In this document: piece after piece, positions 37,177 through 50,010 of the stretch
Numbering within the stretch: position 1 is the stretch's first letter
Layout: each line of letters begins with the position of its first letter
NCBI GenBank assembly: GCA_018466975.1
Contig: CM031561.1
Span: 5,084,001 to 5,148,000, forward strand
Length of the DNA stretch: 64,000 nucleotides
Reading direction: 5' to 3'
DNA from: Sparassis latifolia
Taxonomy: Eukaryota > Basidiomycota > Agaricomycetes > Polyporales > Sparassidaceae
Notes under the pieces: generated by a model
What the model saw: the letters and a program-made list of their open reading frames with translations, nothing else
What the model was told of the DNA's origin: nothing
Database searches by the model: none
Translations under genes and position numbers: made by a program

Positions 37177-40100
37177 ATGCGTGCCCTGTTAAATGCGGCC
37201 TTAGGTGTCTCGGTCCTGGTGAGACTGGGATGCCTGGCAGCCACAAACGTGGTGGTGAATAGTACCGCAAGTCACCTCATACCGTCGACGTTATGTGAGT
37301 AAAAAATACATTGGTCGTGCGGTCAGAGAATACTCACTTTGTTCTACAGATGGACAGATGTTCGAGGTGAGGAGCACCAACTGGCTACTGCGTCGAACAG
37401 CCCAAGATTATAACCTCTGTGCTGTGTCGTAGGATATCAATGTTAGTGGTATCTTTCTGTTCTCACCCGTCGATCGCTGATCAACTTTTCAGCACGTGAG
37501 CCACCAGAGTCCTCTCATTTGTGGTCTAAATTGCTAAAAGATGAGATAGAGTGGAGACGGAGGTCTATATGCTGAGTGTTCGTCCGTAGTCTAGCAGCTC
37601 TGAAACCCTGTTGACCAATATTCTAGTGCTTCAGAACCGTGCGTTTCAGCAGGTAACACCGAGTAAGACTCTTGCAATCGGAGATATTTGCATTGATCAC
37701 TAAGTTCATCATGTTCTAGACACTACTACTGCACTTGAGCCGTGGCAGTCCATCAACAGTGCAGTTCTCAACGTGATTGCGGACTCTGCGCCAGTATCGT
37801 CCGCTTTACCGAACTCCCTTCAACTCACTATACCAGCTGGTGTCAGTGGAGCCGTAGGTTTTGCCAACCCCGGCTATTGGGGTACGCATCTACGAAATTG
37901 TCTTCAACTATTTAGTTGAATTGCGCCTGACATAGGTATAAATGTGAATTCGTCTTGGGTGTACAATGCTTCATTATACTATCGCTTTCCCTATGAATCC
38001 TCCTTTGCGGGCAATCTCACCATCGGGCTCCAGGCTTACTCCGGGGAGGTTTTTGCCTCCAAAGTCATACCTATCGACGGTGCACAAACAAACTGGACCT
38101 ATGTCAAAACCTTCCTGCAGCCCTCAGCCTCAGCACGGACTACTAACAACACCTTCTTTGTAACTGTCAACACCTCAGGCAATGCTGAAGAAACCATCAA
38201 CTTTGCTTTCTTGTCGCTCTTCCCACCTACATACAAAGATAGGCCCAATGGGATGAGGATAGATATCGCGGAAGTCAGTCCCATGACTGTTGTATTATCT
38301 GGCACTGTTCATAGATATATATCCGTCAGACACTGGCTGAAATGGGTCCTGCTTTTTTCCGCTTCCCAGGTGGTAACAATCTTGTACGTCGAGCTGCCTT
38401 TGAGGAGCAGGTCATACTGTCACCTGATTTGCTGAACCCACTGTTATTACCGGGATGTTATAGGAGGTAATGTAGGGTTTGTGTTCTATCTCACTAATGT
38501 GCTCATCCTCTATACTTCAGGGTCAAACTACTGCGACCAGATGGCAATGGAATGCTACCGTAGGACCTCTGCTCAATAGACCGGGGCGGGTAGGAGATTG
38601 GGGATATGTCAACACGGAGTGCGGATGTTTCTTTCTATCAACGGAATTTCATTCTCACTGTCCGCATTTCATCAACTGTTCTGCCAGTGGTCTTGGTCTT
38701 CTCGAGTACTTGACATTCTTTGAGGACGTTGGCATGGAGCCCATAATGGCTGTCTGGGCGGGTACGTGCCTCTGTGTTGTGTCCTCTGTAAGAAGAAACG
38801 ATGAGGTATCTTCTAGGATATTCGCTTGGAGGAACCAGTCTTCCCGAGAATGAGCTCGCACCTTACATCCAGCAAGCGAAGGACCAGGTAATTTGAGTCC
38901 CCTTCTAACTCTTTCTGTCTGAACTATCGAGACAGATCAACTTCGTGATAGGTGATCCTGCCACGAGCGCCCTAGGTTGGGATAGATTGAATGCGTACTT
39001 CCAAACGGATACTCATATGTTATCCAGCTGCATTGCGCGCATCACTCGGACATGCAGAACCTTTTTATTTGCAATACGTTGAGGTCGGAAATGAGGTATG
39101 AGATTGCATCTAGGATAATCGCCCGATCATGTCTAATGACTTTTCTTGCCAGGACTTCTTTGCTTCCACCACGTAAGTTTCACAGTTCTTCCAGATTTTG
39201 CAAAGGTTATTAGTCTTATGTCGAACTAGATATCCTTACAGATGGCGCGACTTTGTCGGAAATCTGAGCGCTGAATTCCCTCAGCTCAGTACGTATCCTG
39301 CACCACCGAAGCCGTCGCAAACTGACATGGTATAGAGTATATCGCCACGGCATATCCCTTCAATCCTATCATCTCTCCTGACCCCTTGCAATATGACGTT
39401 CACGTATATCAGACCCCCAGTGAGCCGGATGGATCACCAAAGCTTGAAATGTCCTAATCAAACCAACAGCCTGGTTCGCGGAGAATTCCTTTTACTATGA
39501 CAGTTTTGAGGCAAGTCGCCATTACTCTGATTGATGGCTTATAGACTTACCAGAGGCGATATCTGGTCAGCGTAATGGAACAAGATACTTCGAAGTGCGT
39601 GGTTTTGACATCTTTCCTTTGCCCATATCTTGACATAGTGGTTAACCTACAGGGAGAATATGCGGCAATATCGTTGAACGAGACCAATTTGTATGGCACC
39701 CCGGATGATGGCCGTCTCCTTTATCCTACCGTGCAAAGTTAGTGACTATTTGCTACCAAAACGATTCACATGATTAAGTTACGAATAATCAGGTTCAACG
39801 GGGGAAGCAGCTTTCATGACTGGCCTTGAGAGGAATAGCGACATCGTTTTCGCTGCGTCATATGCTCCTCTTCTGCAGGTGGGTCAAACAATCCCCATCC
39901 CCCAGTCGAGCGTCGCTGATAGCGCATGTAGCATGTAAACTCATCTCAGTGGGTATGTGAATCGTAATATTTTTCAATATTCTCCTGTCGCTGAGGTGAA
40001 CAGACACCAGACTTGATTAGTTTTGAGTAAGTTTGTCTCCCATGCCGCTTTAAATGTTGATACTAACGACCGATGGTTGGGTAGCGCGGCAGGAGTTGTT

Positions 40101-40569
40101 CGGTCCACAAGCTACTATGTGCAGAAGGTATAGAGAGCATACTCCAGAGGGATTCACCTCACCCCCCCTTCAGCTTTTCAGCCTTAATAGAGGTGATCTG
40201 TATCTTCCAAGCTCGCTGCCCACATACAACGGTACGCTATTTTGGACAGTATCTCGTTCATCCGTTACGGGAGATGTGTTCATCAAGGTCCGTCAACTGA
40301 CCTCTGATCTCTTGAACACCACCCACGATGCGTTGCAGATTTCTAACACAGTTGCTACTCCTGCTGAGATCGCCTTCGAGCTGCCCTTTCCAGTCATTGC
40401 GGAGTGGGGCACGCTCCAGCTATTAGAAGGAGCCCAGAACGCTAGCAACACTCCAGAGATGCCTGGTGCAGTGGTACCTGTGACGAGTTATATAGCTACG
40501 GGCAATTCGTTCGAGTACACCGCACCTGGATACAGTGTCAGTGTTCTTACGGTGGGGACGGCCGACTAG
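37177..40569 (+). CDS. GH51 alpha-L-arabinofuranosidase, secreted
   Basis: ATG at 37177, with a hydrophobic leader and IPSTLYGQMFEDINHSGDGG, the family signature near the N-terminus. It removes arabinose side chains from hemicellulose outside the cell. Further landmarks are GYWGINVNSSWVYNASLYYR, DRPNGMRIDIAETLAEMGPA, FFRFPGGNNLEGQT, RWQWNATVG, GRVGDWGYVNTDGLGLLEY, IMAVWAGYSLGG, the acid/base VEVGNEDFF, VHVYQTPTWFAENSFYYDSF, the nucleophile RYFEGEYAAIS, ERNSDIVFAASYAPLLQ and GTLFWTVSRSS. The gene is heavily split: among the first exons are 17 nt (37350-37366), 9 nt (37433-37441), 3 nt (37493-37495, one His) and 28 nt, with another 3-nt exon (38464-38466, one Glu). One intron (39511-39570) uses a GCAAGT donor. 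The frame is open to TAG 40567-40569. Confidence 0.9.
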
Positions 40570-40648
40570 TAGGCCCCAGCACTGTATTTTTGAATAACGA
40601 TTGTGGGCGTATATACGCCGAGTATTTATCAAGGCTAGTGGTAGCAAG

Positions 40649-43600
40649 CTATGACGATTCGCTTGGTGGTTGCTCCTGATACATCATCGCTTGAACATCA
40701 GTGGTGTTGGCCTCTATGGCCGGCAAATACGTGTTCAACTTCCACATGTCACCAATTCTCACCCTGGAATGGTCGGAGGCCATTGCAATTACTGGGGATT
40801 GAGCATGCCTTTGCGTGTCTGGCGTAGGCGGTAGCAACATGTGATAGCGAGCAGAAAAATGCGTCAGCAGAATGTTTTCTGCATTCATCCTGCACGGTTT
40901 CTGTCAGGCCAGTCTAGCTTGGTCAATGCAGCCAATGCAATACATACATTTTGCCGATGTCTATGGCTTGTCCGGTCGTAGTGTGGGCCTTGTCACGGGC
41001 CATTTCCGCTTCATCGTCTCCCAAGGTCGCTTCATGGATCAGAAGGGTCGCACCTTGACCCGCTCGTACTAGGTTATTTGTAGGCAGTGTATCTCCTGAA
41101 AAGCTGTAAAGGTATCAACGGAGGTGAGGGAAACGTGAGAATGAAATGCGAACACAATGCTCCAGCCGTCCTTATGCTTTATGACGACACCGTATGCCTT
41201 CGTTTGATGGGCAACATCCACAGTCGCAAAAGACTCGAGTCCAAGCGCATTGCGCATGTCCTCAGCAGCCGCTCGAGCCCTAAAGCGCACATAAGCTATC
41301 TCAAATCGTAGACCCCTAAGGGCATCACTCACGCCTGAGTGTCGATGGGGAGATCTCCAGACCGGTCAAAATGAGGTAGCCGACGCCAATGCAACGCATC
41401 TGACGGCACCATAATTACGCCATTCGCGTCTTTCAATCCAAGGTCCTCTATTTCCGACTGTGCTTGCAGGTAGTTATAATGATCCCGGAGGCCCACGAGA
41501 TATAATGGCTGGGCCGGTGGTGGGTGCAGCTGAATAGAATTATGATCAGCGTTGTTCGTCGCAAGCGCATGGTACACGATCATAGAAACTCACAAGCTTT
41601 CGCATGGCTAGTATCTTGGCCAGACCAACGTGATGATCAGCATGCATGTGGCTGAGGAATATGCACTTGAGATCTCGCAACACCTGCCACACGCCGCACG
41701 AACGATCTTGATTTCCGTAGAGGCGCGCAAGCTGGCTCCATGTGCCCTCACCAGCGTCGAGCATGATGTTTCCGTACCCGGGAATCTCAATCAAGATACT
41801 CGAGACTGCAATCGCATCTGAGTTTCGAGACAGGGCGTACCAAACGGTGACAACATACCATTCCGCAACAAGGTAGGTGTAGCACTACTGGTTCCCAGAG
41901 GAACTACCACCACATCATCTCCCGGCCTCTGCGGCCTCTTGCGGTCATCTGACAACGCCTTCACGCGGCTTCGAACCTCCGAAAATCCCTGAGCAACGTT
42001 GGCCGGCACTATCTCCTCTGTGGGAGTCGCTAAGTCGACATCGAGGCGTTCTGTTGGTCGAGCGATCTTGTCGTGTTCAGGAGGGCGAAGAGGGCGGAAA
42101 TGAATAATTTGATCTGCACGCAGCAGAGAAGTTTTAGAAGGCAAACCGGTCAGAGCTGTAACAAATATCAGCACCAGAGATCAAAGAAAACGCGTCGACT
42201 GCATACGCACACGCTAGACTGCGCTCGGGCTCTGGTTGGGACTGGAGTTTTGAAAACATGCCAGGATCAAGGACGTTTAAGCGCAGCTGGTTATACGCAG
42301 CGCCCCTGAACGTGATCTCGTCCGGTGAATATGCTTGTGAGGCAACGAGGTGCTATTCTCGGTCATTCAGTAAGTCAGAAGGTTGCATGGGTAGGGACCT
42401 ACAAAAGTCTCATCTGAGAATCCATTCATGAATGCTTGATATTTCGTGTCCTCCAAAACGCCATCTCCGCAGATGTGTACTACTAGATGTACAAGATATT
42501 CTTCCATATCTTTCTGTGATTTTGAGTGCAGCTTCGCATAGAAGGGGCTTTCTGTGAAAGATGCCATCACAGACGGTATATACGACGGATCTGGTATATC
42601 CAGCAATATCATCGCCTACAATGCAATCATCACAATTGAGCGTCAGCGCAACCCAGTCCAAGTTCCTGTGCACACCTTGGGAATCTCTGATGGTCCGATG
42701 CAGTCCTCGGGTCTCACTGTACGGGTAACCATGTTCCCAGAATCGTCTTTTGTGTCGAAGGTTACCGTCTGGCCTTTCGTGAGTTTGCCTCTCAAGGGCC
42801 CATTGCCAAGACCTAACGCGTTCGCTTTCTCAACGTCGAATTTGCCCCGGGTGCGTGGGCCAACGATGACATAGCCCATAACAGGCCTCGGAGAGTGCAT
42901 GACCCCTGAATCAGAAGCATAACAGAAGGACGGAAGTTGTCTCCCCTTAGACGCATCCACCGCTTGTATTAACCGAGGCGAATGAAATGAATTACTTAGA
43001 GGGTTGACCTCAGCAGTAGCATCTTGACCCTGCCCTTTCTTCCCATTGATCTTTTTGGGCGATTTACTCCCTGCACAGGCTACTTCGGGCTTTTCTAGTT
43101 GAAACATTCTTCGAATAATACTTTTACGCCAGGTTTGCGCCTCTTCTCCACCCAGCAATGTGGGAGAGAATCCAGGAAGTGTTATCTTCTCCAAAATCGA
43201 AGTCGTACCCATAGCTGCGGAAGCGAGATGACGTTTCGACGACGATGGCGGTGACAGAGATCGCTTCCTTTTGGAACCTTCAGACCAGCGATGCTCAGTA
43301 GCAGAGTCCGACACAGGAATCGGTGTCTCTGGAGCACCGAAGTCGGAAGGACGAGGGTAGAAAGGAACTCCATATAGAGTAATGTTTGTGTCCTTGTAGA
43401 TGGGTGCCGGGTCGACTGGAACAGGCATCAAAGGCGAAGACGCAATCTCGATGGGATTCACAGAAATATTTTCACTGCTCTCGGATCAGTGAACATCACA
43501 ATTTAATCACATTCGGACCAACCGGTGAAGATACTTGTTCATGGAAGCGAGGTAGTGCAACAAACCCTGAGGTCCACCGATGTCTAAGCGCTCGATACCC

Positions 43601-43885
43601 GCATCAGCCAAAAACATTAATAGACCTTTGCGACATTGTTCATATCAGTCGCAGTACATTGGTACATTAACGCATGGACTCACCCGACAGGCCGCTTCCT
43701 CTCTGAGTTCCCGTAGAAGTCAACCAGATAGCCTTCGCTTTTCGCCAATGACGCTGCGACTGCAGCCATTTTCTTGAGGTGTTCTCGCCTACATTGAAAA
43801 TATACTTTGCATCCTCAAACGTCACCACAAGAGTGGGTTCAGTGTCGGAAGAGATGCTACTATTCACGGATACAAACCAATCCAT
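40649..43885 (-). CDS. TRZ1: tRNase Z, long form (ELAC2/TRZ1)
   Basis: Endonuclease that removes the 3' trailer of pre-tRNAs in nucleus and mitochondria. ATG at 43883-43885 ([14 protein letters not shown]). The N-terminal half has [36 protein letters not shown] sequence and [20 protein letters not shown]. The C-terminal half has [36 protein letters not shown], the zinc motif [71 protein letters not shown] and [12 protein letters not shown]. The length fits the long form. An intron donor GTTCGC (about 41090-41140) is needed to read SIV|FSGDT in frame. No break was found in the stretches checked. It converges on the GH51 gene, with only about 80 bp between stop codons. Confidence 0.88.
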
Positions 43886-44062
43886 GGTGAGAAGGCGAGC
43901 AGGAGAGCGGAACGTGTGAACACTCCGTAAAGCAGAATTATTTAGACAAGGTTTGCTGATGCGAGAACATAGTAAGGTCGCCAGGATGAAGCTTAAGACT
44001 GACGCACTAGTACTTGCAGACTTTAGCCAAACGTCACCAGTCGCTTCTCTTCTAGTACAATA

Positions 44063-44210
44063 CTGTAGAAAACCGACCAACCCGGAGCAAAATTGTCTTT
44101 TTCGGATTTTCGAAAATTCCCAGAAAATCGGAAAAATCGAGAAAAAATATTGGCAGGGAGAGAAAAATTGCGTGTGACGTGTGACCCCCGGGTTGGTCGG
44201 TTTACTACCG
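44063..44210. mobile_element. 148-bp MITE, copy 1 (TA-flanked, 23-bp TIRs)
   Basis: The left end CTGTAGAAAACCGACCAACC with CGG and the complement of the right end CGGTAGTAAACCGACCAACC with CGG are nearly perfect inverted repeats. TA flanks each side (44061-44062, 44211-44212). The interior is A/T-rich (CCCAGAAAATCGG, AATCGAGAAAA) and shared with the copy at 52162-52309. It sits just upstream of the tRNase Z start. Confidence 0.82.
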
Positions 44211-44487
44211 TAATCCGAATCAACCAAATAACTCCTGAGTTTCCTCGCATACATCAGGCTTACATATGTGCGGCTAACAAAATTGAATGACTAAACGTTG
44301 CTCACTCTGGCTGGATTCCTCGCATTGATACTACAGGTGTATTCATTAAGCTTCCACGTACAGAACAGGACTACCAAGAGAAGCCTACTAACTCATACAC
44401 TTACACATGCCTAATCTGCATCTGTACAAGATATTTGCTGCCCTTAAGAATTACATTCAAGCCTAGCTAACAGCTCTCAGGACGACC

Positions 44488-45746
44488 TCAGTCAAAGCAA
44501 ATGCCTCCATTGATATTTATGCATTGGCCTGATTACCACATATTCAATCAGCCAACCTTGACAGCTACCTCCGCCAAATTATGCCACTCACCACTGACGA
44601 ATTGAGACTCTGGCTTTACGAGATAGGAGACAAGTTCCCCGATGGCGGATGGCTGCGCGGTTGGAGTATCCTTCCCGAAGCCCACAAAATCCAGCTATAC
44701 AGTTCCATAGTTAAGGTGAATCTCGTCTCACTAGAGACAACAGTATGCTACGTACCGTGTTTGAACTTTTGTCCGTCTCACTCACAACCTTATTGATTTC
44801 CGTTACTGTCCAAAGGGGCTTGTCAATGTCTATAACCGTGCATCGGCCTTCGAACGCACTCATCGGGGTGTTAATAAATCCAGGAGCATAGCTGTTGACA
44901 ATGATGTTGTGCTTCGCCCATTCAAGCGCTACAAAGCAGTATCAAGGGAAAGTACAAACTTAGCTGAGCCTTTCAATGGGAACAAGGAAATTAAGCTGTA
45001 CCACAAGTTTGAGTAAGTCCCCGCACTGCAAATTTCGACGCACAGTATGCACAAGAATTACTGAATCCTGGGCGTGCAAAGAGGTCATGAATGCGGGTGC
45101 CTTTGTTAGCGGGTGCTCTGCAAACCTACCCGTCTTGCCAGCCATGGAACAAGCGCCTGGAAACAATTGATCAATACCAGCAAAATACACTAGATGGACA
45201 GTAGCAAGAATCACTTGCCTATGATTCTTCCACCTCGGCCTTGCTTGATCATCTGGACAGCAGCATACTTGAAGCACAAGAAGACACCTTTAGCGTTGAT
45301 AGACATGACGCGATCATAATCTTCGACAGAAGCTGCGGCCGCTCATCAGTATCACAGTTTTTTCAAAGCAGACGGGATACACACTCTCGACGACTGGCTT
45401 CACAAAGGCAATGCCTGCATTTGCAATCATCTGAGAGTCAACAAAGAGTTCAGAATATGCGATGCTTCGCTTAGACACAAACGCATACAACGTCCAATCC
45501 TCCGAGTGTCTCTACGACTTTATCAACCATGGCCTTCACGTCATTTTCATTCGAGACGTCCCCAGTCACGACGAGAGAGCGCCTGCCCTTCTGCCGTATC
45601 TTCTCGGCAACCGCTTTGAGCGATTCTGCCATTGAAGGAATATCGTTCACGGCAACGTCAAGTCCATCGTCTGCAAGACGCAAGGCGATGGCCTCTCCGA
45701 TTCCTCGGGAGGCACCTGTGACGACGGCAATGCGGGTAGTAGACAT
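44488..45746 (-). CDS. short-chain dehydrogenase/reductase, copy 1
   Basis: ATG at 45744-45746 (MSTTRIAVVTGASRGIGEAI). Rossmann motif TGASRGIG, then ANAG after the first intron, SVEDYDRVMSINAKGVFLCF, GGRIIGACSMAG with the catalytic Ser, and CAYCASKFAVRGLTQT with Tyr-x3-Lys. Then WAKHNIIVNSYAPGFINTPM and the end SGQCININGGICFD at TGA 44488-44490. This is a classical NAD(P)-dependent SDR resembling acetoin/butanediol dehydrogenases; the substrate is not certain. The intron at 45157-45218 has a GCAAGT donor. Seven introns join in frame. It is the left member of a tandem pair. Confidence 0.87.
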
Positions 45747-47929
45747 CGACAAAGAGATACAGTTGAAAGAACGTCGCTCTGGACAGCTCTCTGGACTGAG
45801 TGTTAAGGCACTGGCAGTACCTGCGTAACTAGTTCATTGTCAGCGGAATGCCGGCGCACGCAGCCTGCCAAAAGCTCTCGTGACCCCCGTTCGTCAACGT
45901 TGACTGGGTAATCGGCGGAAGTTCTAGTCTGGGAAGATGACCTCCGTCGATGTTGTAGAGAGGTATCTGAAGCGCTCGGGGCCGGTGACATCACTAGATC
46001 TGAGATCTGAGTGACTAGATAGTCATTCCTCCAGTACTTCCCGAGTCTCCCTTGGAGTCGGGGACTGGTGCTCGCGCCGCTACGATATGTCTAGTGTACA
46101 GTAAAACCGGACACAGGTGATGCTCACTTGTGATGCAACTGTCAACAACTGTGGGCGGCCGAGATCCCAGGTTCATGATTCATCTCGGTCGTCCGAGGCA
46201 CATAAGAGTCTGGCCAGAAGAGTCTGAATCTACATGCAATACTTCGGTCACATCAGCTGGTATCGCAAGACGAACGGAGAACATTACAGCAACATCTGGT
46301 CAACCATAGTGCGGCCCGTGTTCACCATTCCCGAACATCAGTGCTATTTCCATTTGCGTCGTGACGGACTGAGGAGGACTCGAGGAGGAACCGGATGTTT
46401 TGCTTGATCTGAACTTCGTTAAGGACGAGAACGTCGGCAGGATCTTTGGACAACGTCTGACCGCTAGCATGCCCACTGCTGCAGACCTCTCTTCACCTGC
46501 GCCGCATGCAACTTATCCGTACTGGAGTCGGTGAATTTACTTACGTTGGCACCACGTTTTCATACACAAACCGCTACATCTTCGCTCGGCATTCAATGTT
46601 CGACAGGGAGCAGACGCTACGCTTGGTACCGAGATAATGGTTGGAAATATTGCTCTTTAATTGCCGATGGTGAATACTCCGGTGTCCCAGCAGATCACTA
46701 TGACATCCTGGCTTTGAAACATCCGATCGTGATATGATGGAGACCTTCATGCCTTTGCGACGTCGCTTACGGGGACCGATGAAAGATCAGCCTCTGGTTC
46801 ATATTCGGATGCGGAGGACTTCATCACTGTGTGCGGTCTACACCTGGAATACTCTCTGAAACCTTGCATTCACATTCGCGACAATTCGAGTGCCATGATG
46901 CACACAACTTTTGCGGCGTCCGATGCGCAACTGCCTATCGTAATGGTAACCAGATCCAATGCGATGCTCCGGCACAAAGTACCAGGGCAAGTGTAAGCTC
47001 TTCGAATGTAAGCGTCTCGTGTAGGTGGATGAGGTTGGTGTACTGGGCAAACTTTATTGCTCCGACTCAGAGAACCATCACCTGTGAGTGCTTCTTGTCT
47101 GTTCCTGGTTGTGTGAGTGGGTGACGTCCGTTGTAGTGGCTGTAAAACCTGGCACGGCTGAGGCGTGCTTATTGTATGTGGTATTTATCTTACATTATGA
47201 CGTAGTCTCACTGCTGATATGCAGCTGTAGGCTTTCTCAGAAAGCCAAGATCAGCGATCAACGCAGCGATCTCAAGGAGCTGAAAGAAGATGCTATCGAC
47301 AACGATGAGTGTTTCTAGTATTTTTCTACTTCATTCATTCGTTGAAATTTCGATCTTCAGTTCCGATTATTTTGCAACTACAGAACTCGCACAATGCATA
47401 CATGGAAGCCGGCGTGCACGTCCGTGTTCTGTGCCGACACGCTAGTGGAAGAGCAATATTATCCGTGTGCTTGTCATCGTTCTTTGTGTCCTTAGCATCC
47501 TGCCGACTGAATACGCTCACTATGTTGACGAGTGCGCTGAATGGCTTATGGTCATCATTTCAGTTGGTTCGTGCCGGCGAGCGTCCAAATTTTCGGCGAT
47601 TTGGGAGTCTACATGTCTGGAACGTCTTCGGAGGTACAGTCTCTTGTTTACCCTCGGGTCAATGACTACGCCGCACAGACGAGCGGTTCGTCGTACAAAG
47701 CGACGCTTCTCAGTGAGCTCATCATGGGGGAGGGTATCATGCATGATTATTTTGCATTGACAGAGTACATATGCATGTAGCAGGGATTTCTCCTTATTCA
47801 CAAAGCACGGACAGGCAGAACAGAACCACCAAGATAAGTCTGATTCGTATACTGGATCTGCAACTGTACGAGAATTGACATACTTAAGAATTACAATCGA
47901 GCTTAGCAGACAGCTCTGCGGACGTGACC
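45747..47929. other. interval between tandem SDR genes
   Basis: The first few hundred bases are SDR1 upstream sequence and are repeated upstream of SDR2 (compare 45830-46200 with 49250-49700). The stretch 46300-47800 contains only short open frames with no recognised domain. The last 100 bp or so repeats the 3' flank of SDR1. Confidence 0.45.
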
Positions 47930-49171
47930 TCAATCAAAGAAAATGCCTCCGTTGATGTTTATGCATTGGCCTAGTTATCACATATTCGATCAGCCAACCC
48001 TATAGCCACCCCCGCCAAGTTATGCCACTCACCACTAACGAATTGGGACTCTGGCTTTACGAGGTAGGAGACCAGTTCCCCGATGACGGACGGCTCTGCG
48101 CCTGGAGTGTCCTTCCCGAGACCAATCGCGTCCGCCTATACAGCTGTTGTGAATCGCGCCTCACCAGGGACAACAGTGGGCTACCTACCGTGGTTGAATC
48201 TTTCTCCCTCCCACTCGCAACCTCATTGCTCTCCGTCACTGTCCGGAGAAGCTTGTCAAGGCCTATAACCGTGCATAAACGTTCAAACACACTCATCGGG
48301 GTGTAAATTAGCCCAGGAGCATAGCTGTTGACAGTGATGTTGTGCTGCGCCCATTCAAGCGCTATAAGACAGTATCAAGGCAGAGTCCGAGCTTAGTGGT
48401 GTTCTTCAATGAGAACAAGCAAGACAAGGCACACCACAAGTTTGAGTAAGTCCCCGCACTGCAAATTTCGACGCGCTGTACACAGCAAGATTACTCATTC
48501 CTGTTCGTGCAAAGTTGCTCGTCAATGCGAGTGCATTTGTAGGTGGGTGCTCTGCAGACCTACCCTTCTTACCAGCCAAGGAACAAGCGCCTGGAGGGGA
48601 CTGATCAAATACGCTAGTCGAACAGTACCATGGATCACTTGCCTATGATTCTTCCGCCTCGTCCCTGCTTGATCATCTGAACAGCAGCATACTTGAAGCA
48701 CAAGAAGACACCCTTAGCGTTGATAGACATAACGCGATCATATTCTTCGACAGAAGCTGCGGCCGCCAATCAGCATCAGAGTTTTCGAAGCAGAGACATA
48801 GGCACACACTCTCGACGACGGGTTTCAACAGGGCGACGCCTGCGTTGGCAACCATCTGGAAGTCAACAAAGTGCTCAGAATATGCGATGCTTCGCTTAGA
48901 CACAAACGCATACAACATCCAATCCTCCGAGTGTCTCTACGACCTTATCAACCATGGCCTTCACGTCATTTTCATTCGAGACGTCCCCAGTCACGACGAG
49001 AGAGCGTCTGCCCTTCTGCCGTATCTTCTCGGCAACCGCTTTGAGCGATTCTGCCATTGAAGGAATATCGTTCACGGCAACGTCAAGTCCATCGTCTGCA
49101 AGACGCAAGGCGATGGCCTCTCCGATTCCTCGGGAGGCACCTGTGACGACGGCAATGCGGGTAGTAGACAT
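47930..49171 (-). CDS. short-chain dehydrogenase/reductase, copy 2
   Basis: Tandem duplicate of the gene at 44488-45746, about 3.4 kb to its right. The first exon encodes exactly the same protein (MSTTRIAVVTGASRGIGEAI onward), while later exons differ at many positions: GACSLAGKKG, AVYSASKFAVRG, WAQHNITVNSYAPGLIYTPM, GLGKDTPGAEPSVIGELVSY. Catalytic Ser and Tyr-x3-Lys are intact. The GCAAGT intron donor is kept (48591-48642). All joins keep frame to TGA 47930-47932, so both copies look functional. Confidence 0.86.
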
Positions 49172-50010
49172 CGACAAAGAGATACAGTTAAAGAACGTCG
49201 CTCTGGACAGCTCTCTGGACTGAGTGTTAAGGCAGTACGTGCGTAACTAGTTCATTGTCAGCGGAATGCCGGCGTAGCCTGTAAAAAGTTCTCGTGACCC
49301 TGCCTGCCAACGTTGACTGGGTAATCGGTGGTTCTTGTCTGATCTTGGAAGATAACCTCTGTCGAGGTTGTAGTGCAAGGAGAGGCCGGCTGAAGCACCG
49401 GTGACGTTACCAGATGACCGTCGAATGCGCATGATCAGAGGTTTCAGCGGCCATTCCTCCATATTCTTCTGACATAGCTCCCGCACGCGAATAGTCAGGA
49501 GAGGTGGTTTCAGCTGACAAAAATACACCAGCGTCGGTGACTCACTTATAACATGTCAGTGCCTCACGGGTATGCCGGTCTACCTCCCGAATGTAAATAT
49601 GGTGGTTGTACGAAATGGTGGTGTAGAACATGACAGTCGTGATGCTAACCTGTGATGCAACGACTGTGGGTGGCTGAGACCGTTCTGATGCGTCCGAAGG
49701 GCCATGGGCTACTAGCAGATTAACTTGCAGAAGTGCACTGAGTCCATCTCGGGACGCGAACAAACAACAACATGACTCTTCACATCGGTGTTCAACAGGT
49801 ACCTGTGCCCTTCCCCTGGTGAGTGTGTCAGCCTACTTACGGTTTTTCGAAGCCCAACTGGTGACTGCGACGGGCGTATTTGGCTCCACTCGGGCCGCGC
49901 ATGGATGGGCGCTTATACACCTTGACCCAAACCATCTGCTTATATAACCGTCAATTCTGCTCGACGCCACACAGGAAGCATTACCACTTTTATCCATTGG
50001 AAATAACCTG
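49172..50010. other. SDR2 upstream region
   Basis: Partly a repeat of the SDR1 upstream region. No gene supported. Confidence 0.4.

Noticed and set aside
36611..37192. overlapping open frames on both strands before GH51
   Set aside because: No domain, no splice support, and the plus-strand frame overlaps the GH51 start codon.
39895..39953. a third 3-nt exon (TGG) in GH51
   Set aside because: A better acceptor just upstream gives a 21-nt exon reading HVNSSQW, which fits the family, so TGG alone is not needed.
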